Origin: Persicaria tinctoria
Taxonomy: Eukaryota; Streptophyta; Magnoliopsida; Caryophyllales; Polygonaceae
Reading direction: 5' to 3'
Length of the DNA: 64,000 nt
Assembly (NCBI GenBank): GCA_037127255.1
Contig: JBANSL010000008.1
Span: forward strand, 41,739,373-41,803,372
Numbering within the stretch: position 1 is the stretch's first letter; the number at the start of each line of letters is the position of its first letter. The notes beneath the pieces are model-generated. The model was not told where the DNA came from. It saw only the letters and a list, made by a program, of their open reading frames with translations, and searched no databases. This document shows, in pieces, positions 11,485-20,430 of this stretch. Position numbers and translations under genes: made by a program.

Positions 11485-11632
11485 CTCAGACAGAAGAGGG
11501 TATAGACCATTAATGCAACCTTTAGCCACAACACCAATGCACAAAACTGCATCTTCTCTTTCTTTCCAGGACTGATCATCCATAGAGGAAAGTTTGGCTT
11601 GCAGAAGAGTGTAGAAATGATGTTACAACAAT
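11485..11632 (-). pseudogene. Transportin (importin beta-2) exon fragment
   Basis: Transportin is a HEAT-repeat karyopherin that imports RNA-binding proteins into the nucleus. The minus strand encodes a HEAT-type helix pair with LQAKLSSMDDQSWKERE, then VLCIGVVAKGCINGLYP and a terminal LLSE before a GT donor (CTGAG at 11485, GT at 11484). The SWKEREDAV and GCINGLYP words are close to those of plant transportin-1. Only one exon of about 50 residues, out of roughly 890, is present. It is flanked by long direct repeats (10741-10895 and 12151-12305). Confidence 0.75.
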
Positions 11633-12003
11633 AACAACTAACACTGCCAAAAGCTGAATAAGATCAAACTGCAGCTTCTCTTTTTTAAAAGAATTCTCCC
11701 ATCTAGCTCATCTACTGAATAATATGATAAAAGTTAAAAGACATGTGCATCTTGTCTAAAAGGTTGATCATTTATGATTTGGAAAAATGCCAACCAAACC
11801 CAAGTGTATCATTTAATTTTATACAAACCGATATAAGAATCACCATACATCATAATCTCTAGAAATTGATTGCTAAATAAAGATGAACAAAAATAAGATT
11901 TTTAAATACCATAAAAGGGAACATCTTAAAAAAGATCATGAAGAAATAATATAAAAAATAACCATTTGGAAACTCAGAAAGTAAGCGCAGACCTTCAGTT
12001 TTA

Positions 12004-12112
12004 ACATGACAGTAGGCACAAAGTAAGATATATTACTCGTCGCACCCAATAGCGCTTTGTTGTTGCTTCATGGCCAGCTGATCTTGGAGTTCTCTTTTAT
12101 AGCCTTTTCCCT
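12004..12112 (-). other. Short unidentified exon-like piece
   Basis: After a pyrimidine-rich TTGCAG acceptor, the minus strand reads GGWKGKGYKRELQDQ, then a Gln-rich LAMKQQQ stretch, and stops shortly afterwards. A charged, helical C-terminus is possible. No family assignment. Same orientation as the neighbouring gene fragments. Confidence 0.25.
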
Positions 12113-12150
12113 TCCATCCCCCATCTGCAAGAATAACATAAAGTATTATT

Positions 12151-12305
12151 TAAGAGGAAGTAATCAAGAAATAGATCCAAACTCCAAACAAATCAAAATG
12201 GAAAAAAAGCTATAAACAAAAAAATCCCAAATTGGATCCCAAGTTACAAGTCATAAGCTCCAAACAAAATATTCATCTCCATGTCAGTGTTCCAGTTTGT
12301 TACAC
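12151..12305 (+). repeat. Direct repeat copy 2 (partner 10741-10895)
   Basis: Same-orientation copy of 10741-10895, containing AGATCCAAACTCCAAACAAA and ATAAGCTCCAAACAAAATAT. The divergence between copies suggests an old duplication within the composite fragment region. Confidence 0.8.
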
Positions 12306-12654
12306 ATAACCCAAAATAATTCTGGTGTGTAACAACAAATAATGACTTTTATTCAGTCCATTTCACAGCAATGGCATGAAAACAAATATGGTCATAATCA
12401 AATATACCCATTCTACAACTATAATCAAATTCAAGATTACTTGCAACCAAAGAAGTTAAAAGCGAAGTATTAGCACATGAGTAACTTATATGCTACATAA
12501 AGAAGAATGGAAAATGTTATCGTAGATAGATTCATAATAACCTAGAATATGTGACATTCAATTGCTTCACAATAAAACCCGAAATTGAGATATAAATAAG
12601 ATCAAATCACGAACACGAACACGAAGAGTACGTATGAATAAAAATTCTTACATG

Positions 12655-12802
12655 AAAAATATATCATATATTTGATTTCATCATGTGGCCACCTTTTCGA
12701 GCATGATAGTGAAATCATCATATCATATACATCCACAATTGGAACACGGAAGGACATCCCAATTATCTTGCCATTCAAAATTGGAAGCAACTTACCGAAA
12801 GC
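12655..12802 (-). pseudogene. Glyceraldehyde-3-phosphate dehydrogenase exon fragment
   Basis: GAPDH oxidises glyceraldehyde 3-phosphate in glycolysis. The minus strand encodes GKLLPILNGKIIGMSFRVP, then IVDV, matching the catalytic-domain segment around LNGKLTGMAFRVP of plant enzymes. It is followed by a degraded continuation ending in DEIK, which corresponds to the usual YDEIK word. The middle (normally SVVDLTVRLEK) is badly mutated. No start, active-site cysteine or NAD-binding domain is present. It is one of the same-strand fragments in this region. Confidence 0.75.
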
Positions 12803-13116
12803 CTATATATCAGCAACTGCAAGAGCAACAAAAGGAGAGAACGGTCAAGAATTCATCTAAATCATCAAAAGCTTCTAAAACTGAATTATTTTAACCCTCT
12901 AAATTATATAAATTAAATCAACCATTCTCTTAATTGAATCGACCCTATAAAATTGGAGCACCAAAAGTGAATCAACATTTAACAATAGTTGTGGGGGTTG
13001 CAGTTAGTTAATCAAAACCCCCTTTTTAAACCATCAAAGTAATAATTAATGAGTATCTAATCAATTCAGTTAAAGTTGTTCATTTGACTTTGAATATATC
13101 TAATGAGTAGGTATTA

Positions 13117-13583
13117 TCATTCAGCAGTGTCCAAAAGCGAATGACAGTGCTCAGCCACCACATTTAAGAACATCTTCTTTTTAACCCAATTGGACACATT
13201 CTTTCTCCATTTGGTTATGATATGATTTCTGATAAGAATGTAATTGACCTGCTCAATCCCACCAACAACCTTCACAACTCCAACATCTATCTCCTCATAT
13301 GTAAGAGAGTCAGCCGGAAACCCAGTTGTCAGGGCAGTCAGAGCTTCAGCTGTTACTTCCCTGCTAATCACAATAATCTCATTAGATATATCTTGAACCT
13401 TTACAGACGAAGAGGAATTCAATTTGTTGTTGTTATTACTATTACTATACATACTACGACTAACAATCTGGGATGAATTTGAACTCGAAACACTTCCATT
13501 GGGAAAATTAGGGCCCGCTGCATTATCACGAACCTTATTGCGAGAAAACTGAGGGATAGAATGAACCTGCAAACGCGATGGGA
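13117..13583 (-). pseudogene. SWIRM-domain fragment of an FLD/LSD1-type histone demethylase
   Basis: FLOWERING LOCUS D and its relatives are flavin amine oxidases that act on histone H3K4 methylation, with an N-terminal SWIRM domain. The minus-strand frame has an Asn/Ser-rich stretch (SNSNNNNK), then EVTAEALTALTTGFPADSL, GGIEQVNYILIRNHI, KWRKNVSNWV and ends at LLDTAE with a stop, where intact proteins continue LLDSAYNYL. The right side is joined to RPN8 sequence at about 13583 in a different frame. Everything after SWIRM, including the whole oxidase domain, is missing. FLD fits better than LDL1 because of the Asn run and the GIEQVNYILIRNHI wording; this is from family knowledge, not a search. 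Confidence 0.82.
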
Positions 13584-14382
13584 TATAATCTGTGGACATC
13601 AAGGTCATTTTCTCGCAACTTTGGACCTGTACTGTACCAGCCAACTATATGCTCATTGGCTGAAATTATTGATTAATGACGGTATATAATTCACTGAAAC
13701 AAATCCCCAAATATTAAAAATACTCAGATAGAGACATACCGTTGATTCTCTTGAACATAGAAAACATTGATTTATGGTATTTGTGGTCAAGAAACCAAAT
13801 GCTAGGATCATCATCTTCTTCAAAAGGTACTGCAAGTGAAGTATTAAGCGTTAGCAATTAGATAATGTACACCAAAACAACATAAATCAATTCGGCTTCT
13901 AGAATTGGTGGACCATTTGCTTTGCTTAATAGAGACTAAGTATGGTATGTTTAGATTTCTCTCCCAGATCCAATCCAAACATCATGGCACAGACACTAAC
14001 TCATTGCAAATGAGAGCAAAATGTAATTTTTAAGTTCCAGGATTCAATTGACATAAAGCATGAGCCGAGGAAACCAAATCCTAATTTGATATAAATTTAA
14101 GAGGAAACCAAAACCTAATTTTGAAAGAAACCAATTGCAATCTAGCTAGATCCTAGCTTGATAGAGATCAAATCAGACATAGATACAAACAAAACCTGCA
14201 TAGCTGTTGTTAACATCGACGGTGCCCTTGAATGAACTCCCGAGCAAGAAGCCTACAACTCGTTTTTGGGTGTCGCGAGCAACCCGGTTGTAGTGGTCGA
14301 CCATACTGAGGAGTGCGAGAGGATGAAATATCACCTTCTTGATCGGCCGAGGCGAAATCTGTTGTGTCTTGATAACATCCAT
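13583..14382 (-). pseudogene. 26S proteasome subunit RPN8 fragment (exons 1-3)
   Basis: RPN8 is the MPN-domain, non-catalytic partner of the deubiquitinase RPN11 in the proteasome lid. Minus-strand exon 1 (14382-14196) starts at the conserved [10 protein letters not shown] and includes [17 protein letters not shown]. Exon 2 (13829-13740) begins [19 protein letters not shown]. Exon 3 (from 13659) encodes [17 protein letters not shown] and LDVH, then breaks off about 13583 into FLD-like sequence. All junctions are GT-AG and in phase up to the break, so it could still be spliced. After the break the RPN8 frame meets a stop within about 20 codons. About 115 of some 310 residues remain. Confidence 0.88.
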
Positions 14383-14429
14383 TGCCATCGATCGATCCTT
14401 CCCAAATTCGAACAAAGATTTCAATTTGG

Positions 14430-14684
14430 CCTCCAGAGAAGTAACACGTCTTCAAACCTCTCTAAGCTATAGTAGACGCTCTAATCTCGTAATCCAGCGC
14501 CTTATTCGGCCCATCGCCTCGAGCAATTAATAATGTCCCTGGCAAACTCTAGAAGAAATGACCCCAGATTTGGATTATCAAGCGTTGAATCATCGACGTT
14601 GCATTGCCTACCCAATCGATGCACCGCCTCCCAAATCACCGAATCGCCACCGCCCTCGCGCAGCGCCTCTCCACAATCTCCCAT
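14430..14684 (-). pseudogene. Kinesin-light-chain-related (KLCR) TPR protein, first-exon fragment
   Basis: KLCR proteins are plant TPR proteins that link cellulose synthase or microtubules at the plasma membrane. The minus strand encodes LDNPNLGSFLLEFARD and, after a frameshift, GPNKALDYEIRAS, which resemble the KLCR segment just before the TPR repeats. It then runs out of homology about 14450, shortly before RPN8 exon 1 on the same strand. The frame can be opened at an ATG at 14684, within GC-rich sequence unlike the AT-rich neighbours. I assign the family with moderate confidence because the segment is short. Confidence 0.6.
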
Positions 14685-14742
14685 CCTCCACCACCTAAAC
14701 GGACGAACCTCCTACCAACAAAACTCCTGTCTTAGGACAAAT

Positions 14743-14989
14743 CTACACATACATATACACTAATTTTTTTTTAAAAAAAATTTATTTTTCTAGGGTTCAC
14801 CATTTAAAACTTAGGGTATCATTAGTGGTTATTGAAAATTTTAAGGTTTATTCTTTATAATATGGGTATAATAGAGTTTTAAAGAAAAATTTTAGGGCTA
14901 ATTTTTACAATTTTAAAAGTAGTGGATAAATTTTATAAAATTTTACACATGAAAAAAATATACACCAACATACACCTGGTGTATGTGTA
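14743..14989. mobile_element. MITE-like element with short inverted ends
   Basis: The left end reads TACACATACATATACAC, followed by a T-run. The right end, reverse complemented, reads TACACATACACCAGGTGTA, a similar word repeated, and then a T-run. The body is AT-rich with no coding potential. The target duplication is unclear, so the superfamily is open. Confidence 0.4.
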
Positions 14990-15089
14990 TCATCCTCCCT
15001 TATTTTCTTCAATTGAATGTGATGGTTAATTTAGTCTACTATGGTGCGAGGTTAAGAAACCGTTTGAAGCAGAGACAGTGGGCTCCAAC

Positions 15090-15205
15090 CCTCGCCACCG
15101 ACCGATTGCCCCCAGCGCTCACCGCCGATCGATTGCGCCCCAGCCCTCATCGTCGATCGATTGGGCCCCACCTCCAGTCCTCGCCGTCAATCGATTGTGC
15201 CCCGC
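15090..15205 (+). repeat. Imperfect tandem repeat built on a CGATTG-CCCC word
   Basis: About four units of 27-39 bp carry variants of GATCGATTGCGCCCC and TCGCCG. The Pro/Arg-rich open frames over this stretch follow from the repeat and are not evidence of a gene. Confidence 0.6.
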
Positions 15206-15552
15206 TTCCACAACCATCAACATATCAATTCTAAGGAAGAAAGAAGAGACCAAAGAGAAAGAAAGAGCTCGTTATATGGAAACAATGGAAGGAAATCGAA
15301 GCAAAAATGAAAGCAGAAACAAAAGAAAGGAGAAGAAGAAGTAAGGGAAAGATCTCATGATAGCAGATCGGGCGAGAGGACAAAGGACGAAGATCTCATC
15401 GACGTGGAGATTCGTCGATGCGTTCAAGGCATCAACGTCGCGAAGGAAGAAATCTCCAGGTGCATCCCTCTCTAATCGTCTTTCCTCCGCCTGATTCCGC
15501 CCTCTTCTCCGGCAGATCCAAGGCCCGACGCCCCTCTCCCTCTTAGCCATGC

Positions 15553-15676
15553 CTCCTACTCCCTCACTGGCGGTTTCCAAACCCAAACCCTAAAAAATTG
15601 AAAACAGAGAGTGCTCCTACTCCCTCACTGGCGGTTTCCAAACCCAAACCCTAAAAAATTGAAAACAGAGAGTGCG
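15553..15676 (+). repeat. Perfect 62-bp tandem duplication
   Basis: Two adjacent copies, offset 62 bases, contain CTCCTACTCCCTCACTGG and CCCAAACCCTAAAAAATTG. I find no differences between them, so the duplication is recent or an assembly effect. Confidence 0.85.
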
Positions 15677-16337
15677 TGAAGGAGGTTTTTTGACGGAGAG
15701 TTGATGACTTCAATTTCAGTTTTTTGAAGTAGCAGGCAAGAGAACGTGGGTGAGAAAGGTGAAACCGCTCTTCTTATCTTTGCTCAAACAATGACACGTG
15801 GCTCATTCTTTTGTGAAGAGGCTGCTTCTAAAATAATAAGTATAAGAGGTGGATATTTTCTGTGTAGATTTTAACTTGTTAAAAATGTGCCAACAAGTTA
15901 AGCATCCACTATTTTGATACGAATATAGTACTTATTACATTTACCAATCTTTCAAAAATATGTAGCACGTAATATATGTAAAATAAATATATTCATTTAA
16001 ATAAGATAATAAAAAAATGTCCAAATAGATTTAATACAGGACTTCTTCCTATTAGATTTTAAGTCATATATTTTAACTCTTTAATTGTGGACCAATACAT
16101 ATAGATGTGTGTTACATTATTTTCACATTAAAAACTCATTTATTGTGTGAAGTTATAATTTACAAATAAAATAAAATTTTGAATATATATATGTGAAAAA
16201 TCTTAAAATATCATAAATTATACTCTAATACAAGAGTTTGTATTAAAATAACAAATAAAAATAGTTAATAAGAAGGCCCATTAACTAAAATAGTTTTTCA
16301 TTTAGAAAAAACAATTAGAAAATGTATATTTAATAAA
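15677..16337. other. AT-rich stretch without a recognised gene
   Basis: No exon-like homology, no long frame and no clear terminal repeats are visible. It is probably decayed transposon sequence. Confidence 0.4.
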
Positions 16338-16451
16338 AGTTTGGCATATAGTTGGATCGGAGGACCAAATAGTAGCAATATGTGAAAGGTTAAGGACTAA
16401 AATTAACACTTAAAAAGGTTAGGGACTTATAGTGGCTAACCCTTAAAGGTT
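16338..16451 (-). repeat. Terminal-repeat-like sequence, inverted partner at 6936-7010
   Basis: The reverse complement contains CACATATTGCTACTATTT and GGTCCTCC, as at 6936-7010. The word AAAGGTTAGGGAC occurs two to three times here. It abuts the truncated C' LTR exactly where homology to 56938 begins, so it marks a breakpoint or an insertion edge. Confidence 0.45.
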
Positions 16452-16685
16452 AGGGACCTTTGAGAGTTTGGAAGTTAAAGGAGGAGGAAAAAACCATCTT
16501 ACCCCTCCTAAGCTCGATTATGACCAAAAGGGCTCCGGGGCTCGGATCTTGGATCTCCGGGCTGATGGAGCTTCTTCTTCCACTTGAGGACGTCATAGGG
16601 GAGCAGATGGGCTGTTGTTGCTGCCCATGAAGGAAGGAAGGGAAAATGAGCTTGTTTTGGCTTGGTTGAGCTCAAGAGGTGGAAT

Positions 16686-18027
16686 AAGGGGTGATATACG
16701 AGCCGAAAGAGCCGAGCTTGAGGTGTTCAAGCTTGGCTCGTTCGGAAAATGAGCTGAGCCGAGCTCGAGCCCAAAATTTATTCGAGCTTTTTTTGGCGCT
16801 CAAGCTCGGCTTGCGATCCTAGGGATAAGCTCGAGCTCGGCTTGTTAAGGCTCGAACAAGCCGAACGAACGAGCCTGAGCTCGTTCAAGCTTGCCAACTG
16901 GGCTCGTTCGGCTCATTCGAGCTCGGTTTGTAACTGAAATCTAAATGCAGAAGCAGCCGTACAACAAGCCGAAAACCCTAAAATACAAGTTCCATTGATC
17001 AAGAAGGATAGATGGAGGGAGAAAGTAATCCCAACTCTTAATTTTATACAAAATCGAAGCAACAAACCCTCACATACAACAATTTCAAAAACAAGATCCA
17101 ACAATTAAGTAATTCTAACTCTTAATTTTATATAGAATCGAAGCATCAATGAATAGGATTGAAGCAACAAACCGCAATTTCAAACAAATCAACTGTCGAA
17201 TCTGACGCTTGGTTCTTCTCTTCGCTTTTGCCTCGTCCTGCAAGTACTCCTTCGCCACATTTGCCTCGGCGGCTTCCTCTGCCCTGAGGATTGGCTTCCT
17301 TTACACGCGTTTCTCTGAATCAGTGAAAGCATCTTTGCATCCTCCTCCCTTCATGGACAAACGGAATCCGCACTCTTCTTTTTCAACTTCTTCAGATCCG
17401 TCATCTTCTTCGAATCTCGCAGCCGCGTGCAGATCTCGAGTGGGAGGGAATGGAAGGAGGGAGAAAGGGGAAGAGGGAGAAAGGCTTCTTCAGATCCGTC
17501 TTCTTCTTCTTTGAATCTCATCGCCGTCGCCTCCGGATCTCGAGCGGGACGACATGGAAGGAGGGAGAAAGGGGAAGAGGGAGAAAGGCTTCTTCAGATC
17601 CGTCTTCTTCTTAGAATCTCGCCGATGCCGCCTCCGGATCTTGAGCGGGAGGGCATGGAAGGAGGGAGAAAGGGGAAGAGGGAGGAAGGAGAAGAGGGAG
17701 AAAGGGGAAGGGGAAGAGGAAGAGGAAGGAAGCGCCTGATGGAGATCTCCTTACGGCCTGAACTAAGGAAACAGGAGGCATGACGCTAAAAAAGGGAGAC
17801 AACCAACACATACATAACCCTAGGGGTAATTTTGAAATTTACCCACTCGAGCTTTTGGGCTCGGCTCGGGCTCAGCTCGGGCTCGGCTCGAGCTCGGCTC
17901 GGGCTCGACTCGAGCTTTAAAAACTGTTCAGGCTCGGCTTATTTTACGGTTTCGAACGAGCCGAGTTCGAGCTTTTTCGAGTCGAGCCCGAGTCGAGCTC
18001 GAGCCGTTCGGCTCAAATAACAACCCT
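16686..18027. mobile_element. Non-autonomous MULE with 9-bp duplication
   Basis: The element is flanked by AGGTGGAAT at 16677-16685 and 18028-18036. The sister LTR copy at about 57163-57171 has a single AGGTGGAAT, giving an empty site. The ends are related: left AGGGGTGATATACGAGCCGAA and, reverse complemented, right AGGGTTGTTATTTGAGCCG. A 9-bp duplication is the Mutator-superfamily signature. Subterminal regions are packed with GAGCTCGGCTCG-like words in both orientations. No transposase is present; the interior carries a tandem array (17389-17700). Confidence 0.85.
17389..17700 (+). repeat. Tandem array, about 100-bp unit, three copies
   Basis: The words TTCAGATCCGTC and GGAGGGAGAAAGGGGAAGAG recur with spacings near 98 and 104 bases. 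Between them lies a CCGGATCTCGAGCGGGA-like segment that varies more. It produces several overlapping open frames without protein meaning. Confidence 0.8.
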
Positions 18028-18588
18028 AGGTGGAATGGAGCATGGAGTTCTTGCATCTTGGCTTCAATGGGAGAAGGAAGGAGGAAGGGGTTGTTGATGA
18101 GGCTGTGGGTGACGTTTTAGTTGCTGAAAGAGGAGGTTTGAGATGCTGGGATTTGATAGAAAAGGGGAGGAAGATGGGAGGAAGAAGAGATGGGAGAGGA
18201 TAAGGTTTTGGAGCGTTGCTAGATAGGGCTTTTGGGTGTGATTTTGTGGTGAGGAGATGAGTCTCCCCCGACCTGATTTTAAAGAGCCAAAGGGGAGTCT
18301 TTCAGGGAGTCAAAACGTGATGGGCAAGGTGAGGAGGAAGACTACTTTGTCTCCTTGCTTCTTTTGGAGTGTACATGGCAAAAGGAGGAAGAAAAGCATG
18401 GGACATGCTTGGCTTTCTTTGGGTAAGGAGGAAAGGAGTTGGAAGCCTCCTCTTCATTTCAAATTTGGCTCCATGAGGACCATCTTGGGGCTGAGATTTT
18501 CGGATAGGTTGGGAAGAGTGAGAATCTTCGTTCCGACGTTGCGAGCTCAAATCCCGAGGGGTGTCCTGAAATTAGTTTTTGACGTTAG

Positions 18589-20195
18589 TGATAAGGCATG
18601 TTTCCAATAGGCATTATAGGTTAGTTTCGGTGTATTTCATTGTTATATAATCATGTTTTAGTGTTAATTAGATTAGCATTCATTTTTTGGAAAAGTTCGG
18701 AATCCACGCTATTTCGATGGTTTTATGTAGATTCGTAGATCCGAGGCAAAGAACACGAGGAACGGAGCTAAGTAAGGCTAAGGCGAGACTTTGGAGAGCT
18801 TAAGGAAGAAGTCCCAAAGAGAATGGAACAACCTAAGGAGCAACGGAGAACGAAATCGAGGTCTAAGAGCGAAAACGAGGGCGAGTCGCGAAAGCTGTCC
18901 GCTCGGCGAGCTGAACTTGTAACGCACTTTCCGGAGGCCTCAGATGTCCGATCGACGCATATGAGCATGCGTTGGAAAGCTCTTTCGAAGATCTACGTGA
19001 TGGTGTTCTGTTGGATTTTCTCTGCCAGCGAATGCCTTTCCGATGCAGCGAATCAAGTCAGCAAGAACATGTGCGAGAAGGTGGCCGGCCTGAGCATGAG
19101 TCGCTTCCAGCGAATGGCATCTCGCTGCCAGCGACTGGAGTCAGCGGAAGCATGTCCAGGAGAAGCATGACTCACTGCCAGCGAAAGGAAACTCGCTGCC
19201 AGCGAGTGTGGTAGCGAAAATCCAACAGGAGCTTGATTGACGCCATTCGCTGCCAGCGGAAATTTTCGCTGCCAGCGGAATTTGACGCTGAATTAAATTT
19301 GGAAAGTCTATCTTCTATCTAGTTTGTTTAGGAAGTTTCTATCTAGTTTATCTATCTTTTACCTTATTTATGGAAGACATTAGACTTATAAATAGGATGT
19401 TCTAGGCTTAAGTTTAAAAAAAATTAATTCCAAGTAGAGAAATCACCATTGAAGAGAAGAAAGTTTAGGTAAGCCATGTTTGGCTAATTTTGTAGTTTTC
19501 GCCTACACTTTCGAGACTTGGTTGGTGGTTTGTGAGTTTCTAATTCAAGTTATTTTTCCTCTTTAATTCTTTCAACTTCTTTGTGTGATATTGATTATGT
19601 TATTGATATTATCTTGATTAGCTACCTTGATAATATTGATTTCATGCTAGGATTTAATACTTTCGTATTTGTGTTATTTCCGTAGTAGCACGCATAAGAT
19701 TGTGGATTCCGTGTTTGAAGCATGATTATGTAGGGAGTTGACATATATCTTAAACATTGATTTACCGTGTTTAATTGGTGTTATTTATATGCTCAAGTTC
19801 TTGGGACTATTTGCTATCTCTTTGTTAAATCTTGATCGTGTTAAGGTTGCAATGAGGTGTAAGGGATTAATTGGACTCTTAGGACTTTTAATCTACTTAA
19901 ACCAAAACGAGAGGAATTCGTAGGAAAAGATAATAACTTGAAAAGGATTCGATGATCAATAAAACCAACCACAGTCGAGAACTTGTAGGTGGAAACGCTT
20001 TTCTTCTATCATTTATTTGCTTTTGTCAATATTATTTTCTTTTATTCATAAAAATCGTTTCTTTTATATTGATAAATACACAATATTTAGAAATACTTGA
20101 TTCTCTAGGGTTCGACCCCTTACTTGCATACTATACTTGTTTGTTTGTTTGGGAATTATTTTTGGCGAGGTAAATCAACGACTTTCCCTCCGTCA
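18589..20195 (+). mobile_element. Solo LTR with 5-bp duplication GTTAG
   Basis: The LTR begins TGATAAGGCATG and ends CTCCGTCA. It is flanked by GTTAG at 18584-18588 and 20196-20200. The sister copy near 57720 runs straight through as TCGTTGGCTTCCC, an empty site. A TATAAATA box at 19387 sets the orientation as plus. Between about 19020 and 19290 the word GCTGCCAGCGAA or close variants recurs about ten times. No internal region or second LTR exists, so it arose by LTR-LTR recombination. Confidence 0.85.
19387..19394 (+). promoter_or_regulatory. LTR TATA box
   Basis: TATAAATA lies mid-LTR, downstream of the GCTGCCAGCGAA cluster, the same layout as in LTR families A, B and D. Confidence 0.55.
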
Positions 20196-20414
20196 GTTAG
20201 CTTCCCAAATCCCGCTCTCTCCTTCACGAAGTTAGAATTTGAAATCCGAGAATCAGGGTTGCAATGTTAGTTCTTAAAATTTTGTTTAGGCCGGAAATCC
20301 GCTTCATGAGTTTTAAAATCCGAGTTAGCGTGTTTTTTGTTAAATTCCGCTCTTAAATTCATTTTGATTTCCTTTTTCCGAAAAAAATAGGATTTAAAAA
20401 TCCGAGCTTTTACA

Positions 20415-20430
20415 CCATCCACCTCTAAAA
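20415..20430 (-). other. Polypurine tract of element C'
   Basis: On the element (minus) strand the sequence before the 3' LTR reads AGAGGTGGATGG directly before TGTAAA, preceded by a GAGGACGAGACTTGA-like word common just upstream of 3' LTRs in plant gypsy elements. Confidence 0.65.

Larger units (their letters stand above)
16452..20414 (-). repeat. 3' LTR of gypsy-like element C' (truncated, with two insertions)
   Basis: Plus-strand sequence here is collinear with 56938-57940 once the insertions at 16686-18027 and 18589-20195 are removed. Both copies end at TTTACA, that is, the LTR starts TGTAAA on the element strand. Shared words include GGCAAGGTGAGGAGGAAGAC and CGAAAAAAATAGGATTTAAA. About 2.7 kb of the LTR that should lie to the left (matching 29190-30452, 32280-32342 and 55584-56937) is missing, so no target duplication can be read. 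Immediately right of 20414 is the purine tract of the element strand. Confidence 0.8.

Noticed and set aside
13222..13476. Plus-strand frame of 84 codons
   Set aside because: Shadow of the minus-strand FLD-like frame, which has clear SWIRM homology.
15272..15586. 104-codon minus frame
   Set aside because: Arg-rich start and Phe/Leu-rich end are produced by purine- and pyrimidine-rich sequence; no family resemblance.
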